This document shows positions 57,369-64,000 of a DNA stretch of 64,000 bases, piece after piece. Each line of letters begins with the position of its first letter. The first letter of the stretch is position 1. The notes under the pieces were generated by a model that saw only the letters and a list, made by a program, of their open reading frames with translations, was not told where the DNA came from and ran no database searches. The position numbers and the translations under genes are program-made. Source of the DNA: Chitinophaga niabensis (GTDB taxonomy: Bacteria > Bacteroidota > Bacteroidia > Chitinophagales > Chitinophagaceae); contig NZ_FSRA01000001.1 of the NCBI RefSeq assembly GCF_900129465.1, positions 1,302,001-1,366,000 on the forward strand, read 5' to 3'.

Positions 57369-59777
57369 ATGCTGTATAATAACCTTAAGATCGCTTTCCG
57401 TTCCCTCTGGCGGAAAAAAACATTTTCTCTCCTGAATATCCTGGGCCTGGCTATTGGGGTGGCTGCCAGCCTGCTGATCTTTTCTGTGATCCGGAACGAA
57501 ATGAGCTATGATAATTATCACGAAAAAAAGGACAGGATCTTCAGGGTAACCACTACTATTAAAAGTAAAAGTAACGGCGAGGTGGTAACCAGGGAACCAA
57601 ATGTGCCTAATGCTTTGCCCGAAGCTTTCCGGAATGATTTTCCGCAATTTGAGCAGATCGCTTCCTGCTGGTTTATCGGGCAGGCGCAGTTTTATGTTCC
57701 GGGTAAAGAAGAGAAAAGGTTCAAAGAGTACCAGGGCCTTGCCTGGGCAGATCCCGGTTTGTTTGAGATGTTTGACTTCACCTGGCTGGAAGGGAATGGA
57801 AAGGAGTTAAAAAATCCCAATACGGTGGTGATCACGGAAAGTGTTGCAAAAGCATTTTTCGGAGGGCATGAGGAAGCTATTGGCAAAACCATCCAGTTAT
57901 ATTCTTTTCGTATACCCCTGAAGGTAGTAGGGGTATTTAAAGATCTGCCGGGGAATACAGATCTCCGGCTCAGGATCTGCCCATCAATTATAACCGCAAG
58001 AAAAAGAGAGCCGGGGCTGTTTAGCGATTGGTCCGGTTTAAATGATCATGGCTTGTATGTAATGCTGAAAGAAGGTGTGGCGCCGGAAACCATGATAAAA
58101 CAGTTCCCAGCCTTTGTGAAAAAGTATTACAAAGAAGAACAGCGGGAACCGCATAACTATAGTACGCTGGGCCTGCAGTCAATAGAGAACATGCACCTCG
58201 ATAAAAACTTCCGGGTGCCTGCAGGTAGTGCTATTTCCATCCGGGAACTATGGTCCATCGGGTTGATCGGCATCTTTTTACTTTTGGTGGCCTGCATCAA
58301 CTTTATCAACCTGGCCACCGCACAATCTATCAGCAGGGCCAAAGAGATCGGCGTTCGCAAAGTGCTGGGGAGCAACCGTACACAACTGGTGCGCCAGTTC
58401 CTCAATGAAACCGCCGTGATCACTTTCTTTTCCCTGGTCCTGGGTGTAATGATCGCTGTAGCGGCTATACGGCCGCTGGGGCAGTTAATAGGCCGGGAGC
58501 TCACTTTTAATCATCCTTCGGTTATCGTGTTCCTGCTGGCTATTGGTGTGGTGGTTACATTGCTTGCAGGATTTTACCCGGCGGTTGTACTCTCCGGTTT
58601 TAATCCTGTTGCAGCCATCAAAAGCAAGATCAGCACCCGTACCATCGGCGGCATCTCTTTGCGCAGGGGATTGGTGGTAGTGCAATTTGTGATTGCACAG
58701 CTGCTGGTGATAGGAACATTGGTGGTAGTGCAGCAAATGAAATATTTCCGTGAAAAGCCTATGGGCTTTGATAAAGAATCTACCGTACTGATTAATCTGC
58801 CCAGCGACAGTGCGCTGGCTACCCGGTATGATTACCTGAAAAACCGGCTGGCATCCGTTAAGGGCGTAGAGAACGTGAGCCTCTGCCTGGAAGGGCCATC
58901 CAACAACTGGGGCTGGCAGTCCGATTTCTATTTCGATAACTCAGCAGAAAAACAGACCTTCCTGGCCACCCGGATGTATGGGGACAGTAGTTATCTTGAA
59001 ACGTTCCAGATTGGGCTGGTAGCAGGCAGAAAACCATTTCGTAGCGATACTGCGGCAGAAGTGATGGTGAATGAAACCATGGTGAGGAAATTAGGCTTAT
59101 CATCGCCGGAAGCTATACTGGGGAAAACAGTAGCGTTAAGTAATACCGGGAAAATACCGGTAGTAGGTGTATTCCGGGACTTCAACAACAGAACGCTGCG
59201 GGAAGAGATCAAACCTATGATATTGTTTTCAGGCAATTATTATGAATATGCTGCCCTGCAGATCCGCCCGGAACAAATGCCGGCCACGCTGCCCGAAGTA
59301 CAAAAGGTATTTACAGAAGTATACCCTACCTATATGTATGATCTTACTTATATGGACGAAAGGGTGGGTGATTATTATAAAGCAGAAGCCATAACGGGCC
59401 TGCTGTTTGAGGTCTTTGCCTTTCTTGCGGTACTGATCTCCTGCCTGGGTTTATATGGCCTGGTTTCCTTTATGGCAGTACAGAAAACAAAAGAAGTGGG
59501 TGTGCGTAAAGTGCTGGGAGCTTCCGTGCAAAATATTGTATATCTCTTCTCTAAGGAGTTTACCGTTTTAATAGGTATCGCCTTTTTGATCTCTGCTCCC
59601 CTGGGTTATTATTTTATGCAGGGATGGCTGGAAGATTTTCATTACCACATTAATTTAGGCTGGGACGTGTTTGCATCCGCCATGGTGTTGTCCATTGGCA
59701 TCGCATGGATAACGGTAGGGTATAAGGCCGTGAATGCGGCTCTTGCCAACCCGGTAAAGAGTTTACGCGCAGAATAA
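57369..59777 (+). CDS. ABC-transporter-type permease (MacB/FtsX family)
   Basis: 802 residues. It begins MLYNNLKIAFRSLWRKKTFSLLNILGLAIGVAASLLIF, then has a periplasmic core, an FtsX domain (NLATAQSISRAKEIGVRKVLGSNR with three helices), a second core and a second FtsX domain (GLVSFMAVQKTKEVGVRKVLGAS). It ends VKSLRAE. It is of the same family and organisation as the protein at 29841 and likewise lacks an adjacent ATPase. The likely role is mechanotransmission of ATPase activity to a periplasmic task, such as export or lipoprotein release. Confidence 0.88.
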   Translation: MLYNNLKIAFRSLWRKKTFSLLNILGLAIGVAASLLIFSVIRNEMSYDNYHEKKDRIFRVTTTIKSKSNGEVVTREPNVPNALPEAFRNDFPQFEQIASCWFIGQAQFYVPGKEEKRFKEYQGLAWADPGLFEMFDFTWLEGNGKELKNPNTVVITESVAKAFFGGHEEAIGKTIQLYSFRIPLKVVGVFKDLPGNTDLRLRICPSIITARKREPGLFSDWSGLNDHGLYVMLKEGVAPETMIKQFPAFVKKYYKEEQREPHNYSTLGLQSIENMHLDKNFRVPAGSAISIRELWSIGLIGIFLLLVACINFINLATAQSISRAKEIGVRKVLGSNRTQLVRQFLNETAVITFFSLVLGVMIAVAAIRPLGQLIGRELTFNHPSVIVFLLAIGVVVTLLAGFYPAVVLSGFNPVAAIKSKISTRTIGGISLRRGLVVVQFVIAQLLVIGTLVVVQQMKYFREKPMGFDKESTVLINLPSDSALATRYDYLKNRLASVKGVENVSLCLEGPSNNWGWQSDFYFDNSAEKQTFLATRMYGDSSYLETFQIGLVAGRKPFRSDTAAEVMVNETMVRKLGLSSPEAILGKTVALSNTGKIPVVGVFRDFNNRTLREEIKPMILFSGNYYEYAALQIRPEQMPATLPEVQKVFTEVYPTYMYDLTYMDERVGDYYKAEAITGLLFEVFAFLAVLISCLGLYGLVSFMAVQKTKEVGVRKVLGASVQNIVYLFSKEFTVLIGIAFLISAPLGYYFMQGWLEDFHYHINLGWDVFASAMVLSIGIAWITVGYKAVNAALANPVKSLRAE

Positions 59778-59782
59778 AAAAT

Positions 59783-59812
59783 AACCCGCAGGTTTCGCCT
59801 GCGGGTTAAAGC
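59783..59812. terminator. Bidirectional terminator between the second permease and the GDPD gene
   Basis: AACCCGCAGG (59783-59792) pairs perfectly with CCTGCGGGTT (59798-59807) around a 5-nt loop, with A-rich sequence on the left. Confidence 0.85.
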
Positions 59813-59813
59813 A

Positions 59814-60731
59814 TTACTTTTTGCCGAAGAACTTGTGTTTATCACTCTTTGCCGGCAGTAAAGGTTTGATAGCTTCTGCCGCTTCAATGGAAAGATCTGC
59901 CTCTATAAAGCTGGCGCCATCTTTAATAATATCCTGGAAGATCTTTTTACGTTGTGCTGCATCAGGCAGTTTGTCTGAACTGGAGGCCGTGGAGATAAAG
60001 CACATCACCCCGCGTTTGTTCAGCTCAGCATATAATGGTTTCAGTTCCGGTTTATTATCCGGGCCTACATAAGCCATCATATGCGTAAAGGGTACCTTTG
60101 CCGCTTCGTATTCTTCCAATGCTTTCTGTGTTTTCACAAAGGCTTCGAAAAAGATATCCTTGTTGCGTTCATGATAATAAAGGGCTTCTTTGGCAGAATG
60201 CACCGTTACCATCACATATCCTTCCGCGTTATTCCTTTTGATGATCGCCAGCGTGGTATCGAAGGGCACATCTTTTTTATCCAGGCTTAGTACTGTTTTA
60301 CCTTTGGCCCACCTGATCGCTTCTTCCAAAGTAGGAATGCGGGCTTTGGTAACATTGCCATCCACGTCTTTCAGGTAGAGTTGTTTAAGTTCTGCCAGCG
60401 TGTAATCGCCTACTTTGCCTTTGCCGGTAGTGGTGCGTTCCAGCGTAGCATCGTGCATTAATACGGGTACGCCGTCTTTCGAAAGGCGCGGATCTATCTC
60501 AAACATGGCAGGTGTGTGACGCAGCGTATTGGCAAATGCTTCTATGCTGTTCTCCGGGTAACCTTTGTTGATGCCACCGCGGTGGCCGCTTACAAAAGGA
60601 ACATCTTTACCGGTGTATTTAAAGAACGCCCGCAGCTCCTGTGCATTTTTGATCTTCAGTACGTTCATCTTTTGTGCCTGTACGTGCATGGACAGTGAAA
60701 GGGCCATCCCTATAACGAATATTCTTTTCAT
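59814..60731 (-). CDS. Periplasmic glycerophosphodiester phosphodiesterase
   Basis: 305 residues with a Sec signal peptide (MKRIFVIGMALSLSMHVQAQ). The GDPD barrel has the active-site set: SGHRGG (His), YPENSIEAF (Glu), FEIDPRLSKDGVPVLMHDATLERTT (Glu, Asp, His). It hydrolyses glycerophosphodiesters, or phosphate diesters in general, to alcohol and glycerol-3-phosphate in the periplasm. The start overlaps the upstream histidine phosphatase stop as ATGA. It is the last gene of a four-gene operon that begins with two sugar kinases. Confidence 0.9.
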   Translation of the reverse strand: MKRIFVIGMALSLSMHVQAQKMNVLKIKNAQELRAFFKYTGKDVPFVSGHRGGINKGYPENSIEAFANTLRHTPAMFEIDPRLSKDGVPVLMHDATLERTTTGKGKVGDYTLAELKQLYLKDVDGNVTKARIPTLEEAIRWAKGKTVLSLDKKDVPFDTTLAIIKRNNAEGYVMVTVHSAKEALYYHERNKDIFFEAFVKTQKALEEYEAAKVPFTHMMAYVGPDNKPELKPLYAELNKRGVMCFISTASSSDKLPDAAQRKKIFQDIIKDGASFIEADLSIEAAEAIKPLLPAKSDKHKFFGKK

Positions 60732-61327
60732 AGTTTTGAATTAAGATGTTGTAAAGTGAAATCACCTTCCGCAGACAGCGTGAACATGGTGATGGAGGCA
60801 TTCTCCTGCACCAGCATCCGGTAGTTCTTCAGCGGCATGCCCAGTTTGTAGGCAAGGTATAAACGGTTCACACCATTATGCGCAGCTACCAGGATATTGC
60901 CGGAAGTGTAACGTTGGCGCAGCTCCCGGAAAAAATCATCTACCCGGGTAACGATCTCCGTTCCTGATTCGCCGGTACCGCCTGCTTTATATTTTGCGGG
61001 GTCTGCCATCCAGTTATTCCAGAGCAGGGCATTCTCAGCAATGAATTCTTCCTTCGTCTTTTTTTCCCAGGTGCCAAAGTCCGCTTCAATAAGGCGGGCA
61101 TCCTTTGTTACATGGGTACCACCGGTGGCAATGTTGGCGGTCATAAAAGCCCTTTCCAACGGGGAGGAATAAACGCCATCGAAAGTAATGCCCTTTAATT
61201 GCTCCTTTACAGCTTCTGCCTGCCGGATGCCTGTGGCGGTCAGGGAGATGTCCGTTCTGCCGCAGTAGCGGTTGTTATCCGCATTCCAGGCGGTTTGTCC
61301 GTGTCTCAGTAAATAAACGTTAAGCAT
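60728..61327 (-). CDS. Histidine phosphatase family protein
   Basis: 199 residues. The phospho-His motif LRHGQTAWNADNNRYCGRTDISLTATG is complete, followed by SSPLERAFMTANIA, EADFGTWEKKT and the second catalytic His in AAHNGVNRL. It is cytoplasmic, of the phosphoglycerate mutase/CobC-like group. In this operon it follows two FGGY kinases, so a sugar phosphate is a plausible substrate. It overlaps the kinase gene by 8 bp and the GDPD gene by 4 bp. Confidence 0.9.
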   Translation of the reverse strand: MLNVYLLRHGQTAWNADNNRYCGRTDISLTATGIRQAEAVKEQLKGITFDGVYSSPLERAFMTANIATGGTHVTKDARLIEADFGTWEKKTKEEFIAENALLWNNWMADPAKYKAGGTGESGTEIVTRVDDFFRELRQRYTSGNILVAAHNGVNRLYLAYKLGMPLKNYRMLVQENASITMFTLSAEGDFTLQHLNSKL

Positions 61328-62759
61328 ATGTATGACCGGATATGTATCCTTTTTCTTTTAATATTGAAATAAATGCCTGGTAGCTTCTTTCGTAAGCCCG
61401 GGCTAACGCGGCATCCGGGTTAACCTGTTTCTCTGTTTGCGTCATAGCTGCTGCTGCTGCCATGATAGAGGAGAAATGTGTTTTAGATGCTGCCAGTATA
61501 GCGGCGCCGGAAGCGCCGGTAACATATTTCATTTTATAAATGGGCAGGTTCAGCACATTACTGCGGATGGTGAGCCAGGTTTCACTATTACTGGCACCTC
61601 CTGCGGTAAATACGGCTTTCACCTTTTCGCCGGATAACTGTTCGATCACTTCGTATGCATACCGCTCAATATAAGCCACGCCTTCCATGCTGGCGGCGAA
61701 GCGGGCTGCATCAGGCAGGCCTGCTGTTTCAAATCCCTTTGCCTGCGGTGCTACAAAGGGGAAACGTTCTCCCTGTTGCAGCAGCGGGTAAATGAGATGG
61801 CCGGTAGGGATCAGTTTAGCGGCAGCTTCGTTCAGCGCATCCAGGTTACCGGAGAAGTTTTTACTTACCCAGTCTGCCCCTGTATTGCTGGCGCCGCCGG
61901 GCATCCAGAAACCTTCCGGGTGGCGGTGGCAGTACAGCCTGCCTTCCGGATCGCGGATCTCGGAAGTGGTTACACCTTTCACTACCAGGGTAGTGCCAAT
62001 AGTGGTGTTCCAGTCTCCCGGGTTCACGGCGCCGGAGGCGATCTGCGAAGCGCAGCCATCCGTCATGCCGGCTACTACCATTACGTTGTCAGAAAGCCCC
62101 AGTGTTTGCTGCAGGTCTTTATTCAGCCTGCCTACCGGTGTACCCGAAGGCACTACATCCTGTAACCATTCTTCCCGGATGGGCAATGTTTCCCAAATAT
62201 ATTCAGGCCAGCGTTGCGCCGCTACATCGTAACCGGATTTTAACACATTGGTAAAGTCCGTTACGTCATAATTGCCGGAAAGTTTTCCTGTAATAAAATC
62301 TGCGGCATGAATGAATTTGTGTAATTGTGCTGCTTTTTCCGGGTGGTTGTTGATAAACCACAGCATTTTTGGAAGCCCGCTGGTAGTATTAAATGCCGTA
62401 TAGCCCTGTGGTTGGTACTGCATTGCCTTTTCTTTGCAAAGCGCACCTTCCGCTGTTTGCCTGCCATCGCTGTACATAATGGCATTGTGCAAAGGCGCAT
62501 ATTGTTTATCAACCGGGATCACCGTACCGGAAGTGGAAGTAACGGCAATGGCTTTGATGTTACTCTTATCTTTATCTGCCAGCAGGAGTTGCAAAGAGCG
62601 TAAACAGGCATCCCACCATTCAGCGGGAGATTGTTCTTCTCTTGAACCGGCACTTAAGGGAAATTGCTCTTCCTCACTGCCCAGTAAATTGCCCGCTGCA
62701 TCCATCAGCACCACCCTGGCACCCTGTGTGCCGATATCTATCCCTATAAAACTATCCAT
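61320..62759 (-). CDS. FGGY-family carbohydrate kinase
   Basis: 479 residues from the ATG at 62759 (MDSFIGIDIGTQGARVVLMDAAG). Upstream in-frame codons would run into the neighbouring kinase gene. The ATPase-fold phosphate loops are FIGIDIGTQGARVV and DWNTTIGTTLVVKG, with the adenosine motif VFTAGGASNSETWLTIRSNVL. Members phosphorylate sugars or polyols such as xylulose, glycerol or gluconate; it most resembles the xylulokinase branch. It is cytoplasmic. A second FGGY kinase gene lies 5 bp upstream. Confidence 0.9.
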   Translation of the reverse strand: MDSFIGIDIGTQGARVVLMDAAGNLLGSEEEQFPLSAGSREEQSPAEWWDACLRSLQLLLADKDKSNIKAIAVTSTSGTVIPVDKQYAPLHNAIMYSDGRQTAEGALCKEKAMQYQPQGYTAFNTTSGLPKMLWFINNHPEKAAQLHKFIHAADFITGKLSGNYDVTDFTNVLKSGYDVAAQRWPEYIWETLPIREEWLQDVVPSGTPVGRLNKDLQQTLGLSDNVMVVAGMTDGCASQIASGAVNPGDWNTTIGTTLVVKGVTTSEIRDPEGRLYCHRHPEGFWMPGGASNTGADWVSKNFSGNLDALNEAAAKLIPTGHLIYPLLQQGERFPFVAPQAKGFETAGLPDAARFAASMEGVAYIERYAYEVIEQLSGEKVKAVFTAGGASNSETWLTIRSNVLNLPIYKMKYVTGASGAAILAASKTHFSSIMAAAAAMTQTEKQVNPDAALARAYERSYQAFISILKEKGYISGHTYA

Positions 62760-62764
62760 ACTAC

Positions 62765-64000
62765 TTAATTCATGTTCCTGAAATACCCCCTGGTTTTTTC
62801 CCATTCTGCATACAAAGTAGCATAATAGGCTTCTTCCTGCGGAGCCACCACATCAATACTTTCATCCATCTGCACCCTGATCTGTAATGCTTCATTACAG
62901 ATCAATGCGCCACCTACGGCAGATGATTGCTGGTACTCTTTACGTACGTGTACTTTTTTGCCGGTAAGGTTGGCGATCAGCTGGCGCAATACTTTACTTT
63001 GTAATCCGCCGCCGCAACCCCAGATGTAATCAGGCGTATGACCTGCAACTTCAGCCAGGATCTTGTAGTTCTTGGCAATAGAACAGGCAATGTCCAGTAT
63101 CGTAGCCCAAACAAAAGAACTGCGGGTGAGCAGGTGAGAAACGGGTGCCGGAAAAATGAAGCCACCGCGTGTAAGCGATACTTCTTCATCGGCCAGTAAG
63201 GAACCCAGGGAAGCCATACAGAAAGTATGTTTGTTCTCTGCCAGTTCTTTCTCGATCACATCATATCCTTCGTTGGGATAAAAGATCTCTTTCAGCCGCT
63301 GATAGTTCAATCCTGTAACGCCGGCATTCGCTTCAAATACAAAACGGTCTGCTTCTATGTCCCTGCTCGTCCAGGTACGTTCCTGTTCATCCAGCGTATA
63401 CATGCCGGTGAGTTTTACGATGGGGGTGGTGGTACCGGATACGATCACCATATCATTCACGGCAGGGCGGGTACTCTTGATGGCCAGCTGCGTATCGCCG
63501 CCGCCTACAATGACCTGCACGGTGTTGTTCAGTGATAAGGTGTCTGCAACGTCCTGTTTAATTTTTCCCAGTACCGTGGCAGAAGAAGCGATGCTGCTCA
63601 GCAGATCGCCGCTTAGCCCGAATACGGCGCAAAGTTCGGCAGACCATTCTTTACGGGCTACATCATATAGTAAAGTTTCAGAAGCCTGTGAATGTTCGTA
63701 ACGTGCAATGCCACTTAGCTTGTATTCTATCCAGTTGCTGATACTTAAAAAGGTAGCTGTGTCTTTCCATATCTCTGGTCTTCTTTCACGGATGCCTACC
63801 AGCTTCATGGCAGAGAAGAGGGAAGTAGGGTAGCGGCCGGTGAGCTGGTAAACCCTGCTTTTATCTGCTATCAGGTCTTCCCATTCCCTTCCGCGGTGAT
63901 CGATGTTGGGTAAACCTATCAGCGATCTGCCATCTTTGGAAATGAGCACAATACCTTCCCGCTGGCTGGTAGCTGTGATAGCCCTGACTTCTGCGCCGGG
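62765..64000 (-). CDS. FGGY-family carbohydrate kinase, 5' end outside window
   Basis: The frame is open to the end of the window, giving 411 residues without the N-terminus. The visible beginning (AITATSQREGIVLISKDG) is the segment just after the first phosphate loop of FGGY kinases. MVIVSGTTTPIVKLTG and WGCGGGLQSKVLRQLIANLTGKKV are the other nucleotide loops. It differs clearly from the kinase directly downstream, so the pair is not a recent duplication. The substrate is unknown; the opening segment is somewhat like the LsrK (autoinducer-2 kinase) type, which is only a hint. Confidence 0.88.
   Translation of the reverse strand, partial: PGAEVRAITATSQREGIVLISKDGRSLIGLPNIDHRGREWEDLIADKSRVYQLTGRYPTSLFSAMKLVGIRERRPEIWKDTATFLSISNWIEYKLSGIARYEHSQASETLLYDVARKEWSAELCAVFGLSGDLLSSIASSATVLGKIKQDVADTLSLNNTVQVIVGGGDTQLAIKSTRPAVNDMVIVSGTTTPIVKLTGMYTLDEQERTWTSRDIEADRFVFEANAGVTGLNYQRLKEIFYPNEGYDVIEKELAENKHTFCMASLGSLLADEEVSLTRGGFIFPAPVSHLLTRSSFVWATILDIACSIAKNYKILAEVAGHTPDYIWGCGGGLQSKVLRQLIANLTGKKVHVRKEYQQSSAVGGALICNEALQIRVQMDESIDVVAPQEEAYYATLYAEWEKTRGYFRNMN

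Overview
The window looks like chromosome from a Bacteroidota bacterium, most likely a Chitinophagaceae (Chitinophaga-like) soil or polymer-degrading species. The evidence is a SprB-repeat plus gliding-motility C-terminal domain at 1-821, a type IX secretion sorting tail on the glycoside hydrolase at 53193-55538, promoters of the TAnnTTTG class, MacB/FtsX-like solo permeases, LytS/LytTR signalling, and families such as DUF2723, DUF3667, DUF5690 and DUF1080. Base composition is moderate throughout, except for a clearly AT-rich stretch at about 33.7-34.8 kb.

Layout. 1-5.7 kb: end of a secreted adhesin, thioredoxin, DNA polymerase III alpha (dnaE) and an NlpC/P60 lipoprotein. 5.8-13.5 kb: a glycan-building locus with two methyltransferases, a GT6 (ABO-type) transferase, a flippase on the other strand, a GT11 fucosyltransferase, and GT2, GT4 and GT2 transferases that are translationally coupled. 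13.5-20.5 kb: YfhO-like membrane protein, queuosine-precursor transporter, Nudix hydrolase, CorA, DapF, a nucleoside phosphorylase and tRNA-Cys. 20.6-23.1 kb: a Ca2+-type P-type ATPase. 23.3-29 kb: a DUF1080 hydrolase and Gfo/Idh oxidoreductase operon, a MoxR/VWA pair, and a secreted TIM-barrel isomerase. Together the hydrolase, oxidoreductase and isomerase resemble a 3-keto-glycoside breakdown pathway. 29-33.7 kb: an effector-like orphan protein, an FtsX-type permease and a GH29 alpha-L-fucosidase.

33.7-34.8 kb is the most unusual stretch. A beheaded ECF sigma-factor remnant abuts a small membrane protein gene. That gene lies 7 bp behind a 5'-truncated, toxin-like reading frame, and the whole stretch is AT-rich. 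I read it as a decayed polymorphic toxin/immunity cassette that landed in a sigma-factor gene.

34.8-49.9 kb: DUF2723 membrane protein, SAM-hydroxide adenosyltransferase with a coupled monooxygenase-like protein, SDR, GNAT, AHSA1, an ABC ATPase with an ABC-permease/M1-peptidase fusion, a divergent LytS/LytTR pair, DUF3667 and a DEAD-box helicase. 49.9-64 kb: a TlpA-like secreted protein, an unknown secreted protein, a T9SS-targeted glycoside hydrolase, DUF5690 and DUF1304 with overlapping 3' ends, a second FtsX-type permease, and a four-gene operon of two FGGY sugar kinases, a histidine phosphatase and a periplasmic GDPD.

Several regulatory patterns recur: an exact TTTG-N19-TAnnTTTG promoter for tRNA-Cys; the same 8-mer -7 box exactly 7 nt before the ATG of both corA and dapF; and paired CGGACA sites about two helical turns apart in front of both FtsX-type permeases. 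All assignments rest on reading the sequence; no database search was run.
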